Below are positions 1 through 7,436 of a stretch of DNA of 64,000 bases, one piece after another. The DNA comes from Armatimonadota bacterium (lineage in GTDB: Bacteria > Sysuimicrobiota > Sysuimicrobiia > Sysuimicrobiales > Humicultoraceae): positions 18,633-82,632 of the forward strand of contig JAVHMA010000011.1 of the NCBI GenBank assembly GCA_031081715.1. The letters are read 5' to 3'. Numbering within the stretch: the stretch's first letter is position 1; the number at the start of each line of letters is the position of its first letter. A model generated the notes under the pieces. That model saw nothing but the letters and a program-made list of their open reading frames with translations, was not told the origin of the DNA and did not search any database. Both the position numbers and the translations under genes were made by a program.

Positions 1-1049
1 CATTGCGCCGCGGTGCACCCGCCGGCGTTCGGGCAGGTATAGGCGACCAACGCGTTCGCCGGCACGATCCGATCCGGGTCGCCGTCGGGCAGGTAGATCC
101 GGTTGATCAGGCAGGTCCTCGGCGACGGCCCCGCGCAGGCAGCCGACGGATCCGGGAACGGCACCAGCGGCACCGAGTGGTCCGACTGGTAGGCGATGAT
201 CTGATTGTCGTACACTGGGTTCCAGCCGAACGCGTGGACGCCCCACATCGGCTGCGCGGTGGCGCCGATCCGCCAGGAGTTCCCCTGGCCGACGATGTGC
301 CCGCGCACGTAGACCCGGTTGTGGTAGGGCGGGGCGGTGTCGCCCGGGAACGGGACGTCGTTGAGGATGGCGCCGTTCCCCTGCATGGACAGCCCGATGC
401 AAGGCTGCGCGCCACCGCCGTCGGGGTCCGTGCACGACGCGATGTAGAGCGACCCATGGAAGTTGAACTCACCGTTCCCGCCGCCGCCCGCGCCGACGTT
501 GACTGGGCTCGCCGAGTAGGCGTCGAAGTCGACGCCCGGGCCGATTTTGCCGAGCAGCACCTCGAGCCGACGCGACGCGGACGCGAAGCGCCCGGCGGCG
601 CGGATCCAGATACACGTGGATGGTGTGCACGCCGGGATGACCGGACTGACGACGCCCGGGCAGAAAGAGGAGGCGTCGTACCGGCACAGCTCCACGGTGA
701 TGCGGCCAAGCGGGGCGGCCGCCGGGAAGTCGCGATTGACGACGTCAGCCGCGCCGTCCCACAGCGGCCGCCACTGGCCCGGGACCGTCACGTTCCGCGT
801 GGCGCCCGCGGCGTCGTCCCACTCGGCGTCCCGCTTGAGCTCGTAGATGGTCTTTTCCACCGCGGCCTCGGCCACCTGGAACGCCTGGCGCGACGACTGG
901 GCCGTGCCCGCGGTCTGGTACTCTTGCATGGCCAGGCTGATGAGCGCCGCGGAGACCAGAGAGACGAGGAGGGTCACGAAGAGCACCAGCGCCATCGCGA
1001 TGCCCGACTCGCCGGCGACCAGGCGACGCCGCGCCTGTGTGATCCTCAT
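1..1049 (-). CDS. PilX-like type IV pilus assembly protein (partial, runs off the left edge)
   Basis: The frame is open from an ATG at 1049 to the window edge (349 codons seen, no stop). The N-terminus has basic residues, then GESGIAMALVLF and a single hydrophobic helix at about residues 15-40, followed by QAFQVAEAAVEK. This is the usual N-terminal layout of PilX-N proteins, which lack the Glu+5 of ordinary pilins. The rest is a long, Cys-containing extracellular region. It follows the pilW-like gene by 22 nt as the last visible member of a fimT-pilV-pilW-pilX series, so it probably acts as a minor pilin that primes fibre assembly. A pilY1-type gene could lie beyond the edge. The family call is fairly firm; the exact role is inferred from order. 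Confidence 0.72.
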   Translation of the reverse strand, partial: MRITQARRRLVAGESGIAMALVLFVTLLVSLVSAALISLAMQEYQTAGTAQSSRQAFQVAEAAVEKTIYELKRDAEWDDAAGATRNVTVPGQWRPLWDGAADVVNRDFPAAAPLGRITVELCRYDASSFCPGVVSPVIPACTPSTCIWIRAAGRFASASRRLEVLLGKIGPGVDFDAYSASPVNVGAGGGGNGEFNFHGSLYIASCTDPDGGGAQPCIGLSMQGNGAILNDVPFPGDTAPPYHNRVYVRGHIVGQGNSWRIGATAQPMWGVHAFGWNPVYDNQIIAYQSDHSVPLVPFPDPSAACAGPSPRTCLINRIYLPDGDPDRIVPANALVAYTCPNAGGCTAAQ

Positions 1050-1071
1050 CCGCACATCCCTCCCGGCTCCC

Positions 1072-1689
1072 TCAGCCCCCGTAGTTCCTGACGATCGCGT
1101 CCATGGTGATGGTTAGGTCGCCGGCATCCAGCGCGCCCGATCGGTTGGAGTCGATCCGCAGCGTGACGCGCACCCGGGCGATGCCCGGACGCTGCTGGGC
1201 GGTCAGCGGCAGCGGCGCGAGCGCGCTCTGTCGACCGTCGTAGTAGGCGAACTGCAGGGCCAGAACCCGCGGCGGGCGCAGGCCACGGGAGGTGACGGGC
1301 GCGCCCGTGGCGGTCGTGCACCCCGGGGAGATGGCGCCGGTCTCCACCCGGACGACGCCCTCCGTGGGCTCCAGGCAGAAGCGGTGCCACTCGGGCGTGC
1401 CGTCGCCGTCGACGTCGGCCAGGAACGCCATCGAGGAGGCGGCGGCCTCGCCGAAGTACTCGGCCGTGGACGTCACGTTGAAGCCGGCCAGGCGGATCCG
1501 GCGCACCATCCACTCCAGGACGAGGCGCGCGTTCTGCTGCTCGTCCGCAAGATCGCGCCCAGCGATCCACGCCCGGAACGTCGCGGAGAAGACGTACGAG
1601 CCGGCCAGTGCGACGACCGCGAAGAGCGAGAGGGCGACGAGCACCTCGAGGACCGTCGCCCCACGCTGGGTGCCCCGGACGGCTCGCAT
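1072..1689 (-). CDS. PilW-like minor pilin (prepilin-type N-terminal methylation site)
   Basis: This is a 205-residue protein starting at ATG 1689. The leader MRAVRGTQRG precedes ATVLEVLVALSLFAVV, a class III prepilin signal with Gly at the cleavage site and Glu at +5, followed by one N-terminal hydrophobic helix. The remainder contains DVDGDGTPEW and RSGALDAGDLT, Asp-rich turns typical of PilW-like proteins. The hydrophobic helix is expected to be processed by PilD and to insert in the inner membrane before pilus assembly. It lies between the PilV-like gene (22 nt gap) and the PilX-like gene (22 nt gap), so the set is probably co-transcribed from the riboswitch-controlled leader. Confidence 0.8.
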   Translation of the reverse strand: MRAVRGTQRGATVLEVLVALSLFAVVALAGSYVFSATFRAWIAGRDLADEQQNARLVLEWMVRRIRLAGFNVTSTAEYFGEAAASSMAFLADVDGDGTPEWHRFCLEPTEGVVRVETGAISPGCTTATGAPVTSRGLRPPRVLALQFAYYDGRQSALAPLPLTAQQRPGIARVRVTLRIDSNRSGALDAGDLTITMDAIVRNYGG

Positions 1690-1711
1690 CGTCCCCGCTC
1701 TCGACCCCGCT

Positions 1712-2245
1712 CTAGCGCAGCGCCCGAACCGCGACGCTCTCGAGGAACACGACCCCGCCGCTGCCCCCGGGGGTGGCGGGCGCGTCGCCCTGGTACAGGT
1801 ATACGCGCACCGTGATGCGCCTGGGCCGGCAGTCATTGGGCGCGGCCCGCGGGTTGACAACGGGCTCGCTTCCCACCAGGATGTCGGCGCTGTTGAACAG
1901 GGTCGGCAGCCGCGGTTCATCAGCGGTCAGGTAGCCGTTCGGGACGCGGCGGACGGCGGCGAAGGGCGTGGGGAGACCGGGCGAGGGGTTGCAGGCGACC
2001 GCGTCGCGGAAGCGGTCGTACGACCAGTTTCGCAGGTACTCGAGCTCGGCCTGAGCATACTCCATGGCCAGCGTCCGCAGCCGGGCCGGCCGGTCGTCGC
2101 GCCCCTGCGAGAACTGCACGACCCCCAGCATGCCGAGCGAGCGGATCACCGACCCGCCGGAGAGCGCGACGATGCTGAGCAACATGAGGGAGACCATGAC
2201 TTCGAGAATCGAGAGGCCTCGTTGCGAGGTCGGACGCGGCCTCAC
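1712..2245 (-). CDS. PilV-like minor pilin
   Basis: This is a 177-residue protein with a GTG start whose last two bases lie in the TGA stop of the upstream gspH-like gene (GTGA overlap). No closer ATG gives the leader. The N-terminus reads VRPRPTSQRG followed by LSILEVMVSLMLLSIVAL, a short leader, cleavage Gly and Glu+5 as in type IV minor pilins. PilV/GspI-type proteins share this size, and the position after FimT/GspH and before PilW supports that assignment. Translational coupling with the upstream gene is likely because of the 4-nt overlap. Confidence 0.78.
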   Translation of the reverse strand: MRPRPTSQRGLSILEVMVSLMLLSIVALSGGSVIRSLGMLGVVQFSQGRDDRPARLRTLAMEYAQAELEYLRNWSYDRFRDAVACNPSPGLPTPFAAVRRVPNGYLTADEPRLPTLFNSADILVGSEPVVNPRAAPNDCRPRRITVRVYLYQGDAPATPGGSGGVVFLESVAVRALR

Positions 2246-2745
2246 GGCACGATCTGCACGGCGCCCGTGCACGGCTCCACGCGCACCGTCCGTGTCCGCG
2301 CGCCCGAGGCGACGATGATCTGCACCGCCGGGTTGCCGCACGTCGCCAGCGCGCCGGTGCTGGCGAACTCCACCACGAGCGGCGTCGCGGTTGTGCCCGC
2401 CTCGAAGGGATCCGTGACCCGCACCCTGGTCAGGCTCTCCGGCGAGGCGCACGCGCCCGCGCTCGGGTCGCGCGCGACCTTGACCGCCTCCGCCCGCGTG
2501 GCGAGCACTACGGCCCGATAGGCGCACGCGTCGGCCGCGTCCGCGACCGCCGCCTGCTGCGCGTAGCGCAGGAGCGAGGCGATATCGTCCGCGGCGCGCA
2601 TCACCCGGCGGTCGCGGACGAACCCGTCCCACACCGGAAACGCGAGGCCGATCATCAGGCCGATGAGTGCGACGACGAGGAGGACTTCGACGAGGCTGAA
2701 TCCGGAAGGACGCGGCGACGAGCGGCACACCCTGCCTGTCCTCAT
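2242..2745 (-). CDS. GspH/FimT-family pseudopilin, first gene of the minor-pilin operon
   Basis: This is a 167-residue protein starting at ATG 2745 with a purine-rich GAGGGAG six to ten bases upstream. The prepilin signal is PSG then FSLVEVLLVVALIGLMIG, with Glu+5, followed by DRRVMRAADDIASLLRYAQQAAV. That is the GspH/FimT helix pattern, in which a short-range amphipathic helix follows the transmembrane part. A Cys-containing C-terminal region (CGNPAVQ...VEPCTG) suggests a disulfide. It heads the pilin cluster and is directly preceded by the GEMM-type riboswitch at 2811-2888, so expression of all four pilins probably depends on a cyclic dinucleotide. Confidence 0.82.
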   Translation of the reverse strand: MRTGRVCRSSPRPSGFSLVEVLLVVALIGLMIGLAFPVWDGFVRDRRVMRAADDIASLLRYAQQAAVADAADACAYRAVVLATRAEAVKVARDPSAGACASPESLTRVRVTDPFEAGTTATPLVVEFASTGALATCGNPAVQIIVASGARTRTVRVEPCTGAVQIVP

Positions 2746-2810
2746 GGCTCTCCCTCGCCTTCGAAGGAAAGCGAGAACGCCCTCCGGGAGGAAGGCGTTC
2801 CGACCTCCCC

Positions 2811-2888
2811 GTTCGGCAACCCGGCTGACTGGCCTTGCCAGTCCCGTGGCTTTGCGGACCGCCCTCACGGGCGGGGTGCCGTTGTCGC
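2811..2888 (-). promoter_or_regulatory. GEMM-I (cyclic di-GMP-I family) riboswitch aptamer upstream of pilin genes
   Basis: Read on the minus strand, the segment shows the GEMM-I signature. There is a hairpin with six G-C-rich pairs closed by a GNRA loop GTGA (2859-2874). It is followed by CGCAAAGC (2849-2856), a second hairpin GACTGGC-AAG-GCCAGTC (2827-2843), and then AGCCGGGTTGCCG (2814-2826). CGGCA near the 5' side can pair with TGCCG near the 3' side to close the aptamer. Between it and the pilin start lies a further hairpin (GAACGCC/GGCGTTC, 2775-2800) with a C/T-rich loop able to pair with the GGGAG ribosome site, a plausible expression platform. Ligand choice between c-di-GMP and cGAMP is not decided here. 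Confidence 0.82.
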
Positions 2889-3169
2889 GGCTCGCGTGCC
2901 GTATCGAGTTCTCCGGTAGGTTACTGCCCAACCGACAGCGGGCGTAGACCTGCTCGCGCCCGGTCGGCAGCGTTGGGGCGTATGCGCGTGGCGGGCCGCG
3001 AGGGAGGAGCCGGGCGAGGGCGCCTGGCCCCTCCCGTCATTCTCACCCGCGCTGCCTGCGGGAGGGCGGCCCGCTCTCGGCGTACGTTAGATGATGAAGG
3101 CACCGACGGGCCGACGTGACGGACAACCTCGGCGACGGGTGCGTGAAGGCATAAGGAGGTGAGCGACCG
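2889..3169. other. Divergent intergenic region between the pilin leader and the Rieske gene
   Basis: This GC-rich spacer must hold promoters for both the riboswitch-led pilin operon (minus) and the Rieske ferredoxin (plus). I see no convincing -35/-10 pair. The only clear signal is the AAGGAGGTGA ribosome-binding site at 3153-3162 serving the GTG at 3170. No coding frame here has a recognisable product. Confidence 0.4.
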
Positions 3170-3478
3170 GTGGCACTGGTGAGGGTAGCTCGAGTGGACG
3201 AGATCGCGCCCGGGACCGGCAAGGTCGTGCGCGCAGGCGAGACCGCCGTGGCCCTGTTCAATCTTGGCGGAGTCTTCCACGCGATCGACAACCGGTGCAC
3301 GCACGTGGGCGGTCCGTTGGGGGAGGGAGGCGTGCAAGGGAACGTAGTGATCTGCCCCTGGCACGGGAGCGAGTTCGACGTGCAGACCGGGGCCGTGCTC
3401 AAGCCCCCGGCCCGCCGCCCGGTGGCGACCTACGCCGTGAGCATTCAGGGCGAGGACGTGTTCGTGGACGTTCCGTAG
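3170..3478 (+). CDS. Rieske [2Fe-2S] ferredoxin
   Basis: This is a 102-residue soluble protein with a GTG start behind a near-perfect AAGGAGGTGA ribosome site. It contains the two halves of the Rieske cluster motif: C43-T-H45 in RCTHVGGPL and C62-PWH65-G in CPWHGSEFD. The whole protein is the Rieske fold with no membrane anchor, as in the small ferredoxins of ring-hydroxylating dioxygenases and in NirD-like subunits. The next gene, 21 nt downstream, is a matching FAD-dependent reductase, so the pair probably forms an NAD(P)H-to-ferredoxin electron chain. No oxygenase component is nearby, so the final electron acceptor is unknown. Confidence 0.9.
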   Translation: MALVRVARVDEIAPGTGKVVRAGETAVALFNLGGVFHAIDNRCTHVGGPLGEGGVQGNVVICPWHGSEFDVQTGAVLKPPARRPVATYAVSIQGEDVFVDVP

Positions 3479-3499
3479 AGGAGAGCCCGGAGGCGAGGG

Positions 3500-4678
3500 G
3501 TGCCCCACTACCGCTATCTCGTCGTCGGAGGCGGTATGACCGCGGCCTCCGCACTCAGCGGCATCCGCGAGGCCGACTCCGCGGGCACCGCAGGCGTGAT
3601 TTGCGCCGAGCCGCACCCCCCCTACGACCGGCCGCCGCTATCCAAGCAACTCTGGAAGGGTACCCCGGTCGAGACGATCTGGCGCAAGGGCGGTGACCTG
3701 GGCGCCGACCTGTACCTCGGTCGAAGCGCCCGGGGGCTCGACTTGAAGGAGAAGCGGGTAACGGACGACCGGGGGACGGCCTACACGTTCGAGCGGCTGC
3801 TGCTCGCGACGGGCGGGACGCCACGCCGGCTGGCATTTGGGGGCGACGAGATCATCTACTTCAGGACCATCGACGACTACCGGCGGTTGCGCAGCCTGGT
3901 GGACAGCGGTCGGCGGTTCGCCGTGATCGGGGGTGGGTTCATCGGGTCGGAGATCGCCGCGGCCCTGGCGCTGAACGGGAAGCAGGTCGTCATGCTGTTC
4001 CCCGGTGCTGGGGTCGGCAGCCGCGCGTTCCCGCCGGGTCTTTCGAGGTTTCTTACCGAGTACTATCGGCAACGCGGGGTCGAGGTGCTCGCCGGCGAGG
4101 TGGCCACGGGGCTTGCGCCTCGATCCGGCGGCGCGGTCGTCGAGACCAAGAGCGGCCGGCGCCTGGATGTCGACGGCGTCGTCGCAGGGATCGGGATCGA
4201 GCCCAACGTCGGGCTGGCGCACGCCGCGGGGCTCCAGGTCGAGAATGGGATCGTCGTCGATGAGATGCTACGGACGGCGGACCCGGATGTGTTTGCGGCG
4301 GGAGATGTTGCCGCATTCTACAACCCTGCGCTGGGGGCCCGCCTGCGTGTTGAGCACGAAGACAACGCGAACGTCATGGGCCGGCAGGCGGGGCGGAATA
4401 TGGCCGGCGTCGACGCACCCTACCATCACCTGCCGTTCTTCTACTCGGACCTGTTCGACCTCGCGTACGAGGCGGTGGGGGATCTCGACCCGCGGCTGCT
4501 TGTCGTCGAAGACTGGAAGGACCCATACCGCGAGGGCGTGGTGTACTATCTCCGGGGCGGCCGTGTTCGAGGTGTGCTCTTGTGGAACGTGTGGGACCAA
4601 GTCGACGCGGCGCGGGCGCTCATCGCGGAGCCCGGTCCGTTCAGTCCGGGGGACCTCACCGGTCGGCTGCCGGGTTAG
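3500..4678 (+). CDS. FAD-dependent NAD(P)H:ferredoxin reductase (pyridine nucleotide-disulfide oxidoreductase family)
   Basis: This is a 392-residue protein (GTG start). It has an N-terminal FAD-binding Rossmann motif VVGGGMTAAS (residues 8-17), a PYDRPPLSK segment typical of ferredoxin/rubredoxin reductases and AIF-like proteins, a second NAD-binding motif VIGGGFIGSE (142-151) and the FAD-contacting FAAGDVA near residue 270. The C-terminal part resembles the reductase C domain of BphA4-like proteins. There is no redox-active CxxC, so it is a reductase of the oxygenase-coupled type rather than a thioredoxin reductase. It should pass electrons from NAD(P)H to the Rieske protein encoded just upstream. 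Confidence 0.85.
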   Translation: MPHYRYLVVGGGMTAASALSGIREADSAGTAGVICAEPHPPYDRPPLSKQLWKGTPVETIWRKGGDLGADLYLGRSARGLDLKEKRVTDDRGTAYTFERLLLATGGTPRRLAFGGDEIIYFRTIDDYRRLRSLVDSGRRFAVIGGGFIGSEIAAALALNGKQVVMLFPGAGVGSRAFPPGLSRFLTEYYRQRGVEVLAGEVATGLAPRSGGAVVETKSGRRLDVDGVVAGIGIEPNVGLAHAAGLQVENGIVVDEMLRTADPDVFAAGDVAAFYNPALGARLRVEHEDNANVMGRQAGRNMAGVDAPYHHLPFFYSDLFDLAYEAVGDLDPRLLVVEDWKDPYREGVVYYLRGGRVRGVLLWNVWDQVDAARALIAEPGPFSPGDLTGRLPG

Positions 4679-4712
4679 CCTCCACGGGGGTCGAACTCCG
4701 GCCTGACGGCAT

Positions 4713-4788
4713 TGGCGGGCCCGGAGGGAATCGAACCCCCGACCAGAGGCTTAGGAGTCCCCTGCTCTATCCACTGAGCTACGGGCCC
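4713..4788 (-). tRNA. tRNA-Arg(CCT), CCA encoded
   Basis: Read on the minus strand from 4788, the acceptor GGGCCCG pairs with CGGGCCC. The D stem is GCTC/GAGC, the anticodon loop is CTCCTAA (anticodon CCT, reading AGG), and the T arm is GGGGG-TTCGATT-CCCTC. The discriminator G is followed by CCA in the genome (4713-4715). The pair at 31-39 is A-G, next to the loop; the other stems close well. A TAGAAT -10 element lies 21 nt upstream at 4809-4814. Confidence 0.95.
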
Positions 4789-4808
4789 GCGCCGGGATGC
4801 GCAGCCCC

Positions 4809-4814
4809 ATTCTA
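4809..4814 (-). promoter_or_regulatory. Putative -10 element of the tRNA-Arg(CCT) gene
   Basis: The minus strand reads TAGAAT, five of six bases of the sigma-70-type consensus, 20 nt before the mature 5' end of the tRNA. The same hexamer stands upstream of the second tRNA-Arg (21441-21446) and of the aldehyde dehydrogenase gene (10339-10344), which supports it as the housekeeping -10 in this genome. No good -35 hexamer is visible at 16-18 nt. Confidence 0.45.
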
Positions 4815-4935
4815 CCCCAAGATCCTGGCGTGTGTGCAGGGAGCCGGCGCCGCCCAACGGACCGTCGCGCGGAGGGGATGTGGCGCAGCGAAGACGAACT
4901 CACCGGCAGGACCCACGACAGAAGGGAGGCAGCCC

Positions 4936-5556
4936 GTGAGGCTCCTGCGCCTGCTGCCGCGCGAGGAGAGCTTCTTCGACCTGTTCAACCACGCGGCGGA
5001 GAACGCGCTCGAGGCCGCCAGGGCGCTCGCGGCGCTCATGGACGACCTGCGCGGCGCCGACCCGCGCGCCGCGGCGATCAAGGGCCTCGAGGACCGCGGC
5101 GACGAGCTCACCCACGCCATCATCGACCGCCTCAACCGCACGTTCGTCACCCCGTTCGATCGCGAGGACATCCTGGGCCTGGCCACCCAGATCGACAACA
5201 TCGTGGACTGGATCGAGGCCGCGGCGGCGCGCCTGGTCGACTACGGCGTGACCGAGATCCGGCCCGAGGCCCGTGAGCTCGCCCACATCATCGTGAGCAT
5301 CTGCGAGGCGGTGGTGGAGGCGGTGGCGGCGCTGCGGAAGAGCAACCGGATCTCGGGCGCGTCCCGCGAGATCAACCGACTCGAGAACCTGGCGGACCGG
5401 GTGCAGCGGCAGGCCGTCAGCCGGCTGTTCCGCGAGGAGACGAACCCCATTGAGGTCATGAAGTGGAAGGAGATCATCGAGACCCTTGAGGAGGCGACCG
5501 ATCAGGGCGAGGACGTCGCCAACGTCCTCGAGACCATCCACACCAAGAACCTCTGA
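4936..5556 (+). CDS. DUF47 (PhoU-like) Pit accessory protein
   Basis: This is a 206-residue, almost wholly helical protein. The GTG at 4936 is chosen because GAAGGGAGG lies just upstream. The text FFDLFNHAAENALEAA near the N-terminus, the repeated helix pattern with THAIIDRLNRTFVTPFDREDI, and the ending WKEIIETLEEATDQGEDVANVLE are characteristic of DUF47/PhoU-like proteins encoded next to Pit phosphate transporters. Members bind metal clusters through conserved Glu/Asp residues and modulate the low-affinity transporter. The pit gene follows 33 nt downstream. I see no TTCAC-type PHO repeats in the leader, so the locus may be constitutive, in contrast to the gene at the right edge. Confidence 0.9.
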   Translation: MRLLRLLPREESFFDLFNHAAENALEAARALAALMDDLRGADPRAAAIKGLEDRGDELTHAIIDRLNRTFVTPFDREDILGLATQIDNIVDWIEAAAARLVDYGVTEIRPEARELAHIIVSICEAVVEAVAALRKSNRISGASREINRLENLADRVQRQAVSRLFREETNPIEVMKWKEIIETLEEATDQGEDVANVLETIHTKNL

Positions 5557-5589
5557 TGCGATGATGCACCCTCCCGCGTAGCCCCCGCC

Positions 5590-6584
5590 GTGTCCCCGCT
5601 CGCGTTCGTCGTCGTGGTCGTGGTCGTCGCTTGGACGTACGACTTCTTCAACGGCATGAACGACGCCGCCAACGCCATTGCCACCACGGTCTCGACGCGG
5701 GCGCTGACACCGCGGCAGGCCATCCTGCTCGCGCGCACGATGAACTTCCTCGGGGCGTTCCTGACGACCGAGGTCGCGCGCACGATCGGCAAGGGCATCG
5801 TCGCGCCCGAGGCGCTAACGCAGACGATCGTGCTGACCGGCGTGGCCGGGCGGCGGCCTGGGCGGGCATCCGCACGCGCTTCGGGATCCCGATCAGCATC
5901 ACGCACTCGCTCGTCGCGGGCCTGATGGGGGCGGGGTGGGCCTCGGGAGGCCTGGGGGCACTGAACCTGCAGCGCCTGACCGGCATCGGCTACGGCATGG
6001 TCTTCTCGCCGCTGGGCGGCTTCCTGGGCGGCTTCGCGCTGATGCTGGCGTGCTACTGGCTGCTGCGCCGCATGCTGCCCGGGACGGTGAACGCGGTCTT
6101 CCGGCACGGGCAGGTCGTCTCCGCGGCCTACGTCTCCCTGGCGCACGGGGCCAACGACACGCAGAACGCGATGGGCGTCATCACCGCCGCCCTGCTGGCA
6201 GGGGGCTTCATCCCGGAGTTTGAGGTCCCGCTGTGGGTCATCGTCGGGTCGGCGTTCTTCATGGCGCTCGGGACGTCGGTGGGCGGCTGGCGGGTGATTC
6301 GCACCCTGGGCATGCGCCTGGTGAAGCTGCAGCCCGTTCAGGGGTTCAGCGCCGAGGTCAGCGCGGCGACCACCATCTCTGCCGCGACACTGCTGGGGAT
6401 CCCGATCAGTACAACGCACGTCATCTCGACCGCGATCATGGGCGTGGGCGCGACGCGACGTCTCTCGGCGGTCCGCTGGGGCGTGGCAGGGCACATCGTC
6501 GCCGCCTGGGTCTTCACGTTCCCCGGCGCGGCCGCGATCGCCGCGGCGGCCTACGGCTTCCTGACGATGATCCTCGGCCGCTAA
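5590..6584 (+). pseudogene. pit: Low-affinity inorganic phosphate transporter Pit, interrupted by a single frameshift
   Basis: The first half (from GTG 5590) reads WTYDFFNGMNDAANAIATTV, the first Pit signature. The second half, in another frame, reads GIRTRFGIPISITHSLVAG, AYVSLAHGANDTQNAMGV and GIPISTTHVI, the other conserved Pit blocks, and ends in a hydrophobic helix at 6584. The frames join around 5848-5862 in a GGGCGGCGG tract: one missing base there would restore VAGAAAWAGI. Apart from this the transporter is full length (about 331 residues) with the usual membrane helices, so a sequencing or assembly deletion is as likely as a real mutation. It forms a unit with the DUF47 gene and would import phosphate with a cation. 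Confidence 0.85.
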
Positions 6585-6596
6585 CCCCGCCCGCGG

Positions 6597-7382
6597 CTAT
6601 CCGCGCTCCGCCTCCGCCAGGCTGGCCTGCAGCCGGTCGCGGTACTCGAGGACCGGGTGAGGGCTCACGTCCGCGCTCGCGCCCTCCCGGTAGCCGCGCG
6701 CGTACTCGAACGGGTCGTCCAGGTCGCGGATCAGGCGGAGCAGGTACAGGTAGATCAGCGACAGCGTGCCCACCACCAGGAACTGCACCTGCGCGTTGCG
6801 GAAGTTCGAGAACACCAGCAGCAGGATCGTGGTCGCCACGAAGAGCTGGAGCAGCGCGTAGCCGGTCTGGATGAACTGCGTCCTGCGGATGACGTCGATG
6901 CGGATGACGAGCTTGCGCAGCGCGTGCTGCTCGGTCAGGCATCGCCCCAGGAATGGCGTCGGCATCCCGGCGCGCTCCAGGTCGGCGATCAGCCGGTTCA
7001 TGTCGGAGAGCGCGGCCAGGCACCGGGCCAGCGGGGCGCGGTTGGTGAACCAGTCGGTCACGGTGCCTGCGATCTCCGCGTAGCGTCGGCGGAACGGTGC
7101 GGGCTCGAAGGTCTTCCCCGCGCGAGCCCCGGCGGCGATGGCGTCGTCAATCGTCTCCAGCGTCGCCGCCAGCTCGCCGGGCAGCTTCTCGCTCTCCTTG
7201 TAGTCGCCGATCACGCCGGCCAGCATGAAGCCGATGATGAGCGCGGCGCCGGTGAGCACCGCGCCGATGTCGCCGAAGTCCACGAGCGAACGGATGTCCA
7301 GGATCTCCTGGCGCAGGTAGGTGACGCCCAGGATCCCCGCCACCCACGGGAGGGTGCTGATGAGCAGCCGCCACTTGGTCAT
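6597..7382 (-). CDS. Uncharacterised membrane protein, possibly bestrophin-like
   Basis: This is a 261-residue protein with two N-terminal hydrophobic segments (about 8-24 and 38-60), a long soluble helical centre, and two more membrane segments near 178-200 and 203-222. The pattern of helix pairs flanking a cytoplasmic helical domain, with RTQFIQTGYALLQLF before the third helix, is reminiscent of bestrophin-like DUF4239 proteins, but the match is by feel only. It is convergent with pit (12 nt gap) and separated by 54 nt from the downstream end of nothing recognisable. The function is unknown. Confidence 0.5.
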   Translation of the reverse strand: MTKWRLLISTLPWVAGILGVTYLRQEILDIRSLVDFGDIGAVLTGAALIIGFMLAGVIGDYKESEKLPGELAATLETIDDAIAAGARAGKTFEPAPFRRRYAEIAGTVTDWFTNRAPLARCLAALSDMNRLIADLERAGMPTPFLGRCLTEQHALRKLVIRIDVIRRTQFIQTGYALLQLFVATTILLLVFSNFRNAQVQFLVVGTLSLIYLYLLRLIRDLDDPFEYARGYREGASADVSPHPVLEYRDRLQASLAEAERG

Positions 7383-7436
7383 GAGTCCACCTCGACGGAG
7401 ATGCGCGGCGCGCGCGGCGTATCGTACCGAAAGGGT

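Noticed and set aside
3..1091. Long plus-strand open frame opposite the pilX-like gene
   Set aside because: Arg-rich, low-complexity translation typical of the antisense of GC-rich coding DNA. The minus strand has a clear pilin start and signal.
2889..3169. Second cyclic-dinucleotide riboswitch on the plus strand before the Rieske gene
   Set aside because: No GNRA-closed stem followed by GCAAAGC is present on that strand.
2921..3616. Minus-strand frame over the Rieske gene and its leader
   Set aside because: It is the shadow of the Rieske and reductase genes, and no domain is visible.
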